A stretch of 64,000 nucleotides of DNA from Lysinibacillus parviboronicapiens (GCF_003049575.1 NZ_PYWI01000013.1:59276-123275); one strand, 5' to 3'; positions 1-9,978 are shown, numbered from the stretch's first letter. Made by a program: numbers and translations. Notes: a model not told the origin generated them from the letters alone.

Positions 1-1865
1 TTATCTTTTATGCGGTACGTTACATCGCCAAAGACAAGTTCTTTCCTTGAACCCGTATCATTGGGATTGATCAACTCTTGAATCATTTTATTTAAATTAT
101 CAATTCCTGCTGGTCCTTTATACATTGGCGCAAGTACTTGAATATTGCGAATTTCTTGGCCTTTTGCTACAGCACTTTTGACAATCTGTGTAACAACATT
201 TGCCACCTGTTCTGAGGAGGCTTTAATAAACGAACGATCTGATGTTTTCACTGTTAAATCGTTGGGAATCGTTCCGCGCTTTATTTGATGGGCAAGTTCG
301 ATAATTGTAGACCCTTCAGCCTGACGATATACATCTGTTAATTCTACAGTAGGAATTTGCTGAGAGGCTAGTAAATCCTTTAACACTTGTCCCGGACCTA
401 CTGGAGGCAACTGATCTTGATCCCCTACAAATACTACCTGTACATCCTCATGTAACGACTTCAATAATTGATGTGCAAGCCATGTATCCACCATTGACAT
501 TTCATCTACAATAATAAGCTTGCCTGTCACTTCACGCTCGGTTTCTTCTTCTTTTTCCTGTCCTGTAAACCCTAATAAACGATGAATTGTCATAGCAGGG
601 AGCTCTGTCGACTCTGAAAGACGTTTTGCTGCACGTCCGGTCGGCGCACATAAAATAATGGGAAACGGTTCCTCTTTTTGTGCATACTCTTTTGGGTTCA
701 GTGATAGCCCATGTAGCTTTGCGTAGACTTCAACGACACCTCGTACAACGGTCGTTTTCCCTGTCCCTGGTCCACCAGTTAAAATCATCACTGCGGAATT
801 GAGGGCTTGTTCAATCGCGTATGCTTGCGTTTCTGCATATGTGACGTTTAGAAACTCTTCTGTTTCGCCAATTGCCTTGCGAATCTCATCCTTACTAAAA
901 TGCTCAGCCTTACTGTTCCGTTCGGTTAACGCTAAAATTTTAGAGGCGATGCCGACCTCTGAAAAATATAAGGATGGCAAATAAAGCCTAGTCTCTTCGC
1001 CATAAATTTTACTGTCCTCACGCATTTCAATACACGCCTTAGAAATCGTCTCATAAGGAATTTCCTCGCGTTGACTTTGTTCGAGCATGTCCTTTACCTG
1101 TGGTAATACATGTTCGGCATCTAAATACACATGACCATCTGAAAGTGCAGCTGTATTTAAGTTGTGTAAAATTGCTGCCTTAATACGGTCAGGGTGACTG
1201 CCGGTAATACCTAATTTTGCACCCAGTTCATCGGCACGTAAAAATCCAACACCTTCGATGTCTTCAATAAGACGATACGGATTTTCTGTTAATAACGCTA
1301 TTGCTTCCGTACGATATGTTTGGTAAATTTTCATTCCGAGCTGTGGTCCAAAGCCCCATTCATTAAGTTGAATCATGACACGTTCTAAGCCAAGATTTTG
1401 TTCAATCGTGCGATGAATAACCTCTTTTTTATCAGCAGATAAACGAGGTACGACATCGAGTGCATTTGGGTCCTCTAAAATAAGGCGTAATGCATTTGCA
1501 CCAAGTTTTTCAACGATTGTTTCGGCTGTTTTTTTGCCAATTCCAACAAATAAGTCACTCGATAAGTAATGGACAATCCCCTGTTCAGTCGCAGGCACTT
1601 CTTTTGCAAACGTCTCAATTTGAAATTGTACACCATATTTTGGATGTTGTCTCAAAATTCCAGTAAATCGATACTGTTCATCCATTTGAAGCGGAGGAAA
1701 ATAGCCAACTACAATAATTTCTTTATCGTCATATTGTAAATTTGTTTCTTGAATTTTTACACGGACAATGGAATACATATTTTGCGCATTATGAAAAATT
1801 GAGACGATAGGACGTCCGAGAATAAAAAACTTATTTAGCTCAAATAAATCAAGATTTTCTGCCAT
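1..1865 (-). CDS. recD2: RecD2-type SF1 DNA helicase (YrrC), 3' end outside window
   Basis: The frame opens at the ATG at 1865 (MAENLDLFELNK) and stays open for about 620 codons to the window edge, so the C-terminus is missing. An OB-like N-terminal part is followed by a helix-hairpin-helix stretch (VGIGKKTAETIVEKLGA, about residue 105), a Walker A motif GGPGTGKTT (about residue 365), a Walker B region LIIVDEMSMVD (about residue 450) and helicase motifs such as GDQDQLPPVG and a conserved VYRQ. The long N-terminal extension is typical of RecD2, which acts outside RecBCD in replication-fork and repair work as a 5'-3' helicase. In B. subtilis yrrC also lies next to yrrB and mnmA, as here. The family call is firm; the biochemical role is taken from the family. 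Confidence 0.95.
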   Translation of the reverse strand, partial: MAENLDLFELNKFFILGRPIVSIFHNAQNMYSIVRVKIQETNLQYDDKEIIVVGYFPPLQMDEQYRFTGILRQHPKYGVQFQIETFAKEVPATEQGIVHYLSSDLFVGIGKKTAETIVEKLGANALRLILEDPNALDVVPRLSADKKEVIHRTIEQNLGLERVMIQLNEWGFGPQLGMKIYQTYRTEAIALLTENPYRLIEDIEGVGFLRADELGAKLGITGSHPDRIKAAILHNLNTAALSDGHVYLDAEHVLPQVKDMLEQSQREEIPYETISKACIEMREDSKIYGEETRLYLPSLYFSEVGIASKILALTERNSKAEHFSKDEIRKAIGETEEFLNVTYAETQAYAIEQALNSAVMILTGGPGTGKTTVVRGVVEVYAKLHGLSLNPKEYAQKEEPFPIILCAPTGRAAKRLSESTELPAMTIHRLLGFTGQEKEEETEREVTGKLIIVDEMSMVDTWLAHQLLKSLHEDVQVVFVGDQDQLPPVGPGQVLKDLLASQQIPTVELTDVYRQAEGSTIIELAHQIKRGTIPNDLTVKTSDRSFIKASSEQVANVVTQIVKSAVAKGQEIRNIQVLAPMYKGPAGIDNLNKMIQELINPNDTGSRKELVFGDVTYRIKD

Positions 1866-2058
1866 TTTTCGTTCGTCCTTTCTCGTTCATTTCAATCTTT
1901 TTATTTTACCACAGCATGCCTAAAAATATCGATTTAACTTGCAAATCCGTAAAATCTTTTAACATTATTTTGACAAATGACAATTGACCGCTATTTTAAC
2001 AATTTCCATGCTATGATATAAAGAATGAATGTGTAGTACGGGAAGGATTGTGGAACAA

Positions 2059-2826
2059 TTGGAATTTAGACCTTGCATCGATTTACACGATGGCAAAGTG
2101 AAGCAAATTGTTGGCAGTACTTTAGGACATGAAGATCAAGAAGTTGTTGAAAATTTCATTTCTATTCATAGTTCTAGTTATTATGCCAAGATGTTTGCGA
2201 AAGACCAGTTAACAGGTGGTCATGTCATTATGCTTGGTAGTGGAAACGAAGAAGCCGCGTTTGCAGCTTTAAGCACTTATCCTGGTGGTTTACAGGTTGG
2301 TGGTGGCATAAACGCTAAAAATGCACAACAATATATTGATGCAGGTGCTTCACATGTGATTGTCACTTCGTTCATCTTCCATAATGGAATGCTCGATCTT
2401 GTCCGCCTAGAGCAATTAGTAACAGCTGTGGGGAAAGAACATCTTGTCATCGATTTAAGCTGCCGTATGCGTGATGGCAAATGGTTTGTTGTAACAGATA
2501 AATGGACGAAGTTTAGCGATTTTGAAGTGAATGCTGATTCAATTGCATATATTGAAAGTTTTTGTGATGAACTACTTATTCACGCTGTAGATGTAGAAGG
2601 AAAAAAAGACGGAATGCAAGAAAGCTTAGTACGTGATTTAGCCGCCTGGACTACGATACCAACCACCTACGCAGGAGGGGTTCATTCTTTAGACGATTTG
2701 AAAAAATTTCAGGACATTGCGAATGGTAAGCTCCATGTGACAATTGGCAGTGCCTTATCTATCTTTGGTGGAGATTTACTTTATTCAGATGTTGTAAACT
2801 ATTGTAAAAAAGGCGGGGTATTATGA
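2059..2826 (+). CDS. hisA: Eukaryotic-type HisA (ProFAR isomerase, HIS6-like)
   Basis: This is a (beta/alpha)8 phosphoribosylformimino-5-aminoimidazole carboxamide ribotide isomerase of the kind found in fungi and plants. It shows FRPCIDLHDGKVKQIVG at the N-terminus, SSYYAKMF, LQVGGGIN, VIVTSFIF, LVIDLSCR, LLIHAVDVEGKKDG, TTYAGGVHSLDDL and a C-terminal IGSALSIFGG. The two catalytic Asp positions (CIDLH and HAVDVEG) are present. Known role of the family: step four of histidine synthesis. Three in-frame starts exist: ATG 2029 (no Shine-Dalgarno and very close to a TATGAT -10-like box at 2012-2017), GTG 2050 (too close to GGAAGG at 2041-2046) and TTG 2059, which I prefer because it fits the Shine-Dalgarno and the family N-terminus. 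No other his biosynthesis gene is in the window; the next gene overlaps by 4 bp. Confidence 0.85.
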   Translation: MEFRPCIDLHDGKVKQIVGSTLGHEDQEVVENFISIHSSSYYAKMFAKDQLTGGHVIMLGSGNEEAAFAALSTYPGGLQVGGGINAKNAQQYIDAGASHVIVTSFIFHNGMLDLVRLEQLVTAVGKEHLVIDLSCRMRDGKWFVVTDKWTKFSDFEVNADSIAYIESFCDELLIHAVDVEGKKDGMQESLVRDLAAWTTIPTTYAGGVHSLDDLKKFQDIANGKLHVTIGSALSIFGGDLLYSDVVNYCKKGGVL

Positions 2827-3110
2827 AATTAATATATAAAGAGTATGTTTTTCCATTCACAGAAACCAATTTAGAGCGAATTATTGATGGCAAGTATTTT
2901 AAAGTAAATACTTTTGATGACTCTCTTTCATTACAAGTACAACTTGATAACGAACAAATGCTGTTAGAATTTTCCAAATCATTAAAAGCGACATGTGGTT
3001 TTTTACGTAATCAAGAAAACGAACCTTATATCGGCACATATATTGATTTACAAATTTTTGTCGAAGAGTTTAATAAACGTTACAACTTAAATGCCAAAAT
3101 TATCGTATAA
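2823..3110 (+). CDS. Unknown 95-aa protein coupled to the HisA-like gene
   Basis: This short ORF starts at an ATGA overlap with the stop of the HisA-like gene, so translation is probably coupled. It encodes a charged soluble protein (MKLIYKEYVFPFTETNLERI...) with alternating strand-like and helix-like segments, no signal peptide, no membrane segment and no motif I recognise. A strong terminator follows 6 bp after the stop, so the pair forms a two-gene transcription unit. The coding frame is credible because of the overlap, normal codon use and the terminator. I cannot assign a function; the pairing alone suggests a link with the isomerase. Confidence 0.75.
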   Translation: MKLIYKEYVFPFTETNLERIIDGKYFKVNTFDDSLSLQVQLDNEQMLLEFSKSLKATCGFLRNQENEPYIGTYIDLQIFVEEFNKRYNLNAKIIV

Positions 3111-3116
3111 TACTAG

Positions 3117-3149
3117 AAAAACCTATCTTCTCTGTTGAAGATAGGTTTT
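3117..3149 (+). terminator. Rho-independent terminator of the hisA-like pair
   Basis: A perfect stem AAAACCTATCTTC / GAAGATAGGTTTT with a 6-nt loop and a U-rich 3' arm lies just after the 95-aa gene. Between it and the next gene I see only a 13-bp palindrome, GTGGGACTCCCAC, at 3270-3282. Confidence 0.85.
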
Positions 3150-3323
3150 CCTGATTGGAGCGCTTATTTCTCATTTCATCTAAGTTTTGTTAAGCTTACT
3201 AGTGAGAAAGCCTGTATATCCCTCAAACATATGCTAACTCATAAAGCTCGAGTCACTAATTCACTACAGGTGGGACTCCCACTACTAATTGTTTCACTTT
3301 ATCATGAAAGGATTTAACACTAT

Positions 3324-4058
3324 ATGAAAAACGAACTTGAAACAACTACCTTAAAAAGCTTCCAAACAGAACTAACGCGCTTCTTTTTAGGCTATAAATT
3401 TGCCCTGAATGAAATTGAGACGAAGATAAATATTTTAAAAGAAGAATTTAAACTCATTCACGAGTACAATCCAATTGAACATGTTTCAACTCGCATAAAA
3501 TCACCAAAAAGTATTTTGTTAAAAGTGAAGAAAAAGGAATTACAACCTTCAATAGACGCTATTCGTGAAAATATTCGTGACATAGCTGGCGTACGTATTA
3601 CTTGCTCATTTGTGGAAGATATCTATAAAGTGAGTGCTATGCTTCAGGCGCAAAGTGATATTGAAGTCGTTGATGTAAAAGATTATATTGCCCAGCCAAA
3701 AGAAAATGGCTATCAAAGTTTGCATCTCATCATAAAGATTCCTATATTCATGTCTGATCGGATGGAAAAAGTCTATAGTGAAATTCAAATCCGCACGATT
3801 GCGATGGATTTTTGGGCCAGCTTAGAGCATAAAATCTACTATAAGTATAATAAAGAGGTTCCTACACATATTCGTACAGAACTAAAAGATGCAGCACTTC
3901 AAGCAGCTGAACTTGATCGTAAAATGGAACGTCTAAATAAGGAAATAAATATTTTAAAAGCTAATGAAACGGAGACATCATTTATCGACGAGACACCTAT
4001 TGCTCATTTAGCAAAATATTTGTCTCTTATAACATCTGATCGACAAGTAGAAGAATAA
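3324..4058 (+). CDS. relP: Small alarmone synthetase (RelP/YwaC type)
   Basis: This 244-aa protein has the (p)ppGpp synthetase fold alone: DIAGVRITCSF (residues 86-96), PKENGYQSLHLII (about 126-138, with the G-loop Tyr) and EIQIRTIAMDFWASLEHKIYYKY (about 154-176), followed by a helical tail. There is no HD hydrolase, TGS or ACT domain, so it should only make alarmone from ATP and GTP/GDP. Wording around DIAGVRITCSF and SLHLI resembles B. subtilis YwaC (SasA/RelP) more than YjbM (RelQ). Such enzymes are usually switched on by cell-wall stress. The bifunctional Rel is at 31.2-33.4 kb. The dedA gene begins 21 bp downstream and probably shares the transcript. Confidence 0.9.
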   Translation: MKNELETTTLKSFQTELTRFFLGYKFALNEIETKINILKEEFKLIHEYNPIEHVSTRIKSPKSILLKVKKKELQPSIDAIRENIRDIAGVRITCSFVEDIYKVSAMLQAQSDIEVVDVKDYIAQPKENGYQSLHLIIKIPIFMSDRMEKVYSEIQIRTIAMDFWASLEHKIYYKYNKEVPTHIRTELKDAALQAAELDRKMERLNKEINILKANETETSFIDETPIAHLAKYLSLITSDRQVEE

Positions 4059-4079
4059 TGCAGAAAGGACATTCCTATT

Positions 4080-4745
4080 ATGCAAAAAACCCTGACCTTT
4101 TTAAAAACAATTGACACGGAATTATATCGCTATATTGTTGAATACGGTATCGTTATGTATATAGTGTTATTTCTCATCATTTATGCCAAAACAGCATTTA
4201 TCTTATTAACTTTTCTCCCAGGTGATTCAACCGTCTTTGCCAGTGGTACAATTGCTGCAATTGGTCATTTAAATGTTTGGTTGTTATTTTTGTTATTTTT
4301 CATTGCAACTATTCTAGGTGATGCACAAAACTATACTATCGGAAAGTTTTTAAATAAGGCAAAATTAAAATCATGGCGATTTTCTCCACTTCGCTTTATT
4401 CCGGATAAGACAATTTTAAAGGCTACAAATTTTTTAGAACGCTATGGTAAAATTGCGATTACATTTTCCCGTTTTGTGCCATTAATGCGCACGACTGTAC
4501 CGTTTGTAAGTGGTTTTACTTCCTATAATTTTCAATGTTTTTTAATGTACAATTGTCTAGGAGCACTGATTTGGACAATCGTTTGGCTGTTTTCAGGTTT
4601 TGCACTCGGCAATATCCCATGGATTGCAGATAATTTATTTTTATCTTTACTGTTTATATCATTAACCGCCTTTATCCCTGCAACCGTCGCCTTTATCTTT
4701 GAATATATTAAAAAGCATTCAAAAAAAGCTCGTCATCTACTGTAG
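4080..4745 (+). CDS. DedA-family membrane protein
   Basis: A 221-aa polytopic membrane protein with the DedA (SNARE-associated/VTT) signature: a hydrophobic re-entrant region with LPGDSTVFASGTIAA, then GDAQNYTIGKFL (about residues 80-92) and FSRFVPLMRTTVPFVSGF (about 136-153), then two C-terminal membrane helices. DedA proteins include carrier-lipid (undecaprenyl-phosphate or phosphatidylethanolamine) flippases and are tied to envelope homeostasis and proton-motive force. The exact substrate cannot be read from sequence. It follows the alarmone synthetase gene closely and ends in a two-way terminator. Confidence 0.9.
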   Translation: MQKTLTFLKTIDTELYRYIVEYGIVMYIVLFLIIYAKTAFILLTFLPGDSTVFASGTIAAIGHLNVWLLFLLFFIATILGDAQNYTIGKFLNKAKLKSWRFSPLRFIPDKTILKATNFLERYGKIAITFSRFVPLMRTTVPFVSGFTSYNFQCFLMYNCLGALIWTIVWLFSGFALGNIPWIADNLFLSLLFISLTAFIPATVAFIFEYIKKHSKKARHLL

Positions 4746-4762
4746 TAGAGACGAGTTTTTTT
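4721..4762. terminator. Bidirectional terminator between dedA and TPR gene
   Basis: An A-run, CTCGTC (4729-4734), an inner TCTAC/GTAGA pairing, GACGAG (4750-4755) and a T-run form a hairpin usable from both strands. It separates convergent genes and overlaps the 3' end of dedA. Confidence 0.85.
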
Positions 4763-4765
4763 CAT

Positions 4766-5425
4766 TTAATTAAATCGCTGTGCAATCATGTCATAAATAT
4801 AACGTGCTTGTTCATATTCAGGTTGTAATGTAAAGGCTTGTTTTAAGTGATACATCGCATCTTCTGTTTGCTCTGTCGATACAGCATAAAGAACACCTAA
4901 ATTATAATGCGCATCGGCATTATTCCAATCTTGTTCGATTAAAAAGTCTAATTCTTTTTTACCTTCGTCAAACATTTCTAAAGCACAAAGTACAATCGCA
5001 TAAGCTAATCGAATTTGTGTATCTTCTGGAGCAAGCTCCGCCGCACGTTGTAAATACGGTAAAGCTAGCTTCGGATTTTCCATTCGTTCGAAGCATTTGC
5101 CCATCATATAATAAACATCGGCACCCTCAATCTTATGTGTCACCGCTTGTTCATAAAGCTTTAACGCTTCTGCAAAACGCTCTGCATTAAAATATAAATT
5201 GGCTAAACCGTAGTAAGCCGTTGCAGCCGAATCATCCACCGTAATAGCCTTTTGGAAAAAACGCTCTGCGCGCTCTGTATCCTCAAGTACTGCTAATAGA
5301 TTACCGAAATTCACATAACCAATGGCATTGTCAGGCTCAGCTTCTATAGCTTGGGTAAAAAACTGTGCCGCATCTTCATAACGTTTTTCTTGAAATGCTA
5401 GAATGCCCTGTTCATTAAAATCCAT
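4766..5425 (-). CDS. yrrB: Tetratricopeptide repeat protein (YrrB-like)
   Basis: A 220-aa protein made almost wholly of TPR units (for example AIGYVNFGNLLAVLEDTERAE, AYYGLANLYFNAERFAEAL, VYYMMGKCFERMENPKLAL, AHYNLGVLYA). It should fold as a protein-binding superhelix and is cytoplasmic. The start MDFNEQ is chosen because AGAGGTG stands just upstream; a longer reading frame to 5497 lacks a good ribosome site. It lies between recD2 and mnmA as in B. subtilis. Partners are unknown. Confidence 0.88.
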   Translation of the reverse strand: MDFNEQGILAFQEKRYEDAAQFFTQAIEAEPDNAIGYVNFGNLLAVLEDTERAERFFQKAITVDDSAATAYYGLANLYFNAERFAEALKLYEQAVTHKIEGADVYYMMGKCFERMENPKLALPYLQRAAELAPEDTQIRLAYAIVLCALEMFDEGKKELDFLIEQDWNNADAHYNLGVLYAVSTEQTEDAMYHLKQAFTLQPEYEQARYIYDMIAQRFN

Positions 5426-5581
5426 TTTTTCACCTCTATGTAGTGAACGACTGCTGTTACATATGCGTAATAGCCTCCGTATTTTGAGCTGTGCCAATTC
5501 CCTACAACATAGTACTTAACTGTAAAAGAGGTAGGAAAGGAAACGCATACTGCATCATGTTAGCAGCAGTCTTTTCACAAT

Positions 5582-6727
<1,146 letters not shown>

Positions 6728-6856
6728 TCAACTTTATGACCACGTATGGAATCACTGATGCTTTAGACATGCACATTTCTAAACATACATGGTTTCCGTC
6801 AGAGGTTTCAAGTTATCTGTTATTTTAAAAGCAAAGTACTTGTTCATTAAATAATA

Positions 6857-8002
6857 TTAATTTGCGAGTCTTTTCACAATTACGGCTGTTTTTTCTGCGG
6901 CTTGTCGGACATCATCTGCTGTTAAACCTTCACCAAAGCTAAAACGAATAGAATTACGTAATTCTTCAGTTCCTTGCCCAAACATCGCAACTAACACGTG
7001 TGAAGGATCAATTGAGCCCGCTGTGCATGCTGAACCACTTGATACACAAACGCCGGCCATATCTAGATTTACTAAAAATGATTCAACTTCCATGCCTGCA
7101 AAACTTACATTTAAGACATGTGGTAGTCCATTTTGTAAATCTCCATTTACATGGAATGACAGCTTTTCATGTGTAAAAACCTCAAGCATAATTTGCTTAA
7201 AGTGATTGTACAGTGAACGCTTGTCTAGGCGCAACTCACTTGCATTTTGTACGGCAGTAGCAAAAGCAAGAACAGCCGGTATATTTTCAGTACCTGCACG
7301 ACGTTTTTTTTCCTGTGCGCCACCAAGAGCGTAACTAGCAAGTGGCGTACCTGCCTTCTGATAAAGGAAGCCGATTCCTTTTGGTCCATTAATCTTATGT
7401 GCAGATACACTTAATAAATCAACTTGTAAATCCGTTACATTGATTGTTTCTAATCCATAAGCTTGTACAGCATCTGTATGGAACGTTGCTTGATGGTCGC
7501 GTAACAACTCACCAATCTCAGCAATTGGTTGAATGGTACCTACCTCATTATTGCCGTACATAATCGTTACTAATATCGTATCCTCACGTAATGCACTTTG
7601 CACAGCTTGTACTGAAACTCGCCCCATTGTATCTACTGGCAAATACGTCACATCAAAGCCATCTTGCTCAAGCTTTTCGCATGTATGTAACACTGCGTGA
7701 TGTTCAATTTGTGTAGTAATAATATGCTTTCCTTCAGTAGCGCGTGCATAAGCAGTACCTAGAATCGCTGTATTATCCGCTTCTGTCCCACCACTCGTGA
7801 AAATGATTTCACCGGGCTTCGCACCGATAGAATGAGCAAGTATCTCCCGTGCATCATCTAAATATTTGCGTGCTTCTCGTCCTGCGCCGTGAATGCTTGA
7901 TGCATTCCCATAGACCTCACGCATCGCTAAAGTCATGGCGTCAATTACCTTGTCATTCATTGGCGATGTCGCTGCATGATCAAGATAGATGTATGAATTC
8001 AT
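6857..8002 (-). CDS. iscS: Cysteine desulfurase (YrvO/IscS type)
   Basis: A 381-aa PLP-dependent class-V aminotransferase-fold enzyme that takes sulfur from cysteine as a persulfide. The PLP Lys is in SVSAHKINGPKGIGF, the PLP-anchoring His in TTQIEHHAVL, and the persulfide Cys in SSGSACTAGS. The order cymR - desulfurase - mnmA matches B. subtilis, where YrvO is the dedicated sulfur donor for tRNA 2-thiolation. No IscU/SufU gene is adjacent, which fits that role rather than general Fe-S assembly. Confidence 0.95.
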   Translation of the reverse strand: MNSYIYLDHAATSPMNDKVIDAMTLAMREVYGNASSIHGAGREARKYLDDAREILAHSIGAKPGEIIFTSGGTEADNTAILGTAYARATEGKHIITTQIEHHAVLHTCEKLEQDGFDVTYLPVDTMGRVSVQAVQSALREDTILVTIMYGNNEVGTIQPIAEIGELLRDHQATFHTDAVQAYGLETINVTDLQVDLLSVSAHKINGPKGIGFLYQKAGTPLASYALGGAQEKKRRAGTENIPAVLAFATAVQNASELRLDKRSLYNHFKQIMLEVFTHEKLSFHVNGDLQNGLPHVLNVSFAGMEVESFLVNLDMAGVCVSSGSACTAGSIDPSHVLVAMFGQGTEELRNSIRFSFGEGLTADDVRQAAEKTAVIVKRLAN

Positions 8003-8028
8003 GTTGAAAACTCCTTTATATGAAAAGC

Positions 8029-8123
8029 GCTAAAGCGCCCTTTTACCCTCGATTATCATTCGTTCGCAAAAGTCGCGCGTGGCTATGTTGCAACTGTGAT
8101 TTTACGAAGGGTGGCGCTTTAGC
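8029..8123. repeat. Inverted repeat between cymR and desulfurase genes
   Basis: GCTAAAGCGCC (8029-8039) and GGCGCTTTAGC (8113-8123) are exact inverted copies about 73 bp apart. Outward-facing CCCTC and AAGGG bases nearby add partial pairing. It fills most of the 131-bp gap. It may be a long-looped processing structure or a small mobile repeat; there is no clear U-run, so I do not call it a terminator. Confidence 0.5.
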
Positions 8124-8133
8124 CTAAACTTTT

Positions 8134-8553
8134 TTAAATATAGAACATGTAGCCATCCACTACATTTTCCTCTGTATGTTGTGCTAAATCTTCAATTGTT
8201 GTTGTATCTAAAACATTTTTTACAGCGTCACGAATACGTAGCCACAATTCACGTTGAGGTGCTTCCTCATTTTCAATTCCTTCTACAGGCTGGATTGGGC
8301 CTTCTAATACACTAATAACATTTGCAGCCGAAATTTCACTTGGTGGATTTGCAAGCATATATCCACCGTATGCACCACGCACACTTTTCACTAAGCCTGA
8401 GTTACGTAATGGCGATACTAGTTGCTCTAAATAGGCTTCAGAAAGTTCCTTTTCTGCGGCAATCTTACGTAGTGGTATTGGGCCTTCACCGTAGTGTTTT
8501 GCCAATTCAATCATAATTGTTAGCCCGTAACGGCCCTTTGTTGAAATTTTCAT
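8134..8553 (-). CDS. cymR: CymR-type Rrf2 regulator of cysteine metabolism
   Basis: A 139-aa Rrf2-family winged-helix protein: MKISTKGRYGLTIMIELA at the N-terminus, then the recognition region LSEAYLEQLVSPLRNSGLVKSVRGAYGGY. The three iron-sulfur-binding Cys residues of IscR are absent (the protein has no Cys), which fits CymR, a repressor that works with CysK and O-acetylserine. Start at 8553 has TTGAGGGTGAT upstream; longer in-frame extensions lack a ribosome site. It is divergent from rarA. CymR next to yrvO and mnmA is the B. subtilis arrangement. Confidence 0.93.
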   Translation of the reverse strand: MKISTKGRYGLTIMIELAKHYGEGPIPLRKIAAEKELSEAYLEQLVSPLRNSGLVKSVRGAYGGYMLANPPSEISAANVISVLEGPIQPVEGIENEEAPQRELWLRIRDAVKNVLDTTTIEDLAQHTEENVVDGYMFYI

Positions 8554-8688
8554 TTTATCACCCTCAATTAGTCTAGTCAAAATACTAAAGACAGTATACC
8601 ATAATATCCTCTCGTAGAACTCGGAAATACTCCTATAAGGATATGATATACTATAAATTAGAACAGACGAACGAACGGAGGATGACTT

Positions 8689-9978
8689 TTGCATAATGAA
8701 CCACTTGCTTATCGCATGAGACCACATACCCTTGATGAAATCGTTGGTCAGCAAGATTTCGTCGGTCCTGATACTGCACTTTATAAAATGATTCAACACG
8801 GCCATGTCCCGTCCATGTTACTTTACGGGGAACCAGGCATTGGTAAAACATCCATTGCTAATGCGATTGCAGGTAGCTCAAAGTTACCGTACTTTTCGCT
8901 AAATGCCACACGCGCGGGAAAAAAAGATGTGGAGGATATTGTCCAGGAAGCAAGAATATCCGGAAAGGTTCTACTTTTTTTGGATGAAATCCATCGCTTC
9001 AATAAATTACAGCAGGATACGTTGTTACCACATGTTGAAAACGGCTCCATTGTTTTGATAGGTGCTACTACAGAGAATCCATATCATGATGTAAATCCGG
9101 CTATTCGCTCGCGTTGCGGAGAAATCCATCAGTTAAAACGCTTAACCCCAGAAAATTTAGTTGAACTTCTTAACAAGGCCCTAACTGATGAAAAGCAAGG
9201 ACTTGGTAAATATGAATTTACGCTAACAGCCGAACAAATTGAACAAATTGCCGTAGCGGCTAATGGAGATGCTCGCAAAGCACTTACTTTACTTGAATCG
9301 ATTTACTATGCGAGTGATGAAGTAAATGGACAAACAATTGCCTCTGACCATATCATTGAACACCTTATTGGTCGAATAGGGGTTTATGGTGATAAAAATG
9401 GTTCTCATTTTTATAATTTACTGTCCGCATTGCAAAAATCTGTACGCGGCAGTGATACAAATGCAGCATTATATTATTTAGCACATTTACTTGAAAATGG
9501 CGATTTAGTTGCTGTTAGTCGTCGCTTACTCGTTATGGCCTATGAGGATATCGGTCTTGCCAATCCAGATGTTGGTGCTCATATGCTCGCGGCAGTGCAA
9601 GCAGCAGAACGTCTCGGCTTACCTGAGGCGCGCATACCACTAGCAAGTGCTGTCATTGAAATGTGTCTGGCCTCGAAATCGAATTCTGCTATCATAGCAA
9701 TAGATGCGGCTATCGCTAGTATCCATGCAGGTAAAACCGGTGATATCCCCCTTCATTTACGCGATGCTCATTACACGGGGGCACAAGATTTAGGACATGT
9801 TGGCTATCAATACCCCCACAATAGCCCCCTCGGTACATTCGGTGGCTGGGTCAATCAGCAGTATTTACCTGATGCACTCGTTGGAACAGAATTTTATAAG
9901 CCTGTTATTGCTGGGGAAGAGAAACGAATGGCTGGCATTTACGAAAAGTTGAAAACCTTCCAAAATAGCAAAAAGTGA
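8689..9978 (+). CDS. rarA: Replication-associated recombination protein RarA (MgsA)
   Basis: A 429-aa AAA+ ATPase of the clamp-loader-like group. MRPHTLDEIVGQQDF opens the fold; Walker A is GEPGIGKTS (about residues 46-54), Walker B is LLFLDEIHRF, sensor 1 is LIGATTENP, and the C-terminal tetramer domain carries DIGLANP, SNSAIIAIDAA and YQYPH. RarA works at stalled replication forks. The start is TTG at 8689, set by GGAGG at 8677-8681 with 7-bp spacing; no in-frame ATG is near. A TATACT -10-like box lies at 8647-8652. Confidence 0.96.
   Translation: MHNEPLAYRMRPHTLDEIVGQQDFVGPDTALYKMIQHGHVPSMLLYGEPGIGKTSIANAIAGSSKLPYFSLNATRAGKKDVEDIVQEARISGKVLLFLDEIHRFNKLQQDTLLPHVENGSIVLIGATTENPYHDVNPAIRSRCGEIHQLKRLTPENLVELLNKALTDEKQGLGKYEFTLTAEQIEQIAVAANGDARKALTLLESIYYASDEVNGQTIASDHIIEHLIGRIGVYGDKNGSHFYNLLSALQKSVRGSDTNAALYYLAHLLENGDLVAVSRRLLVMAYEDIGLANPDVGAHMLAAVQAAERLGLPEARIPLASAVIEMCLASKSNSAIIAIDAAIASIHAGKTGDIPLHLRDAHYTGAQDLGHVGYQYPHNSPLGTFGGWVNQQYLPDALVGTEFYKPVIAGEEKRMAGIYEKLKTFQNSKK

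Noticed and set aside
3135..3317. 60-codon plus-strand frame between the hisA-like pair and the alarmone synthetase gene
   Set aside because: It begins inside the terminator hairpin, has no ribosome site and crosses a palindrome; composition looks random.
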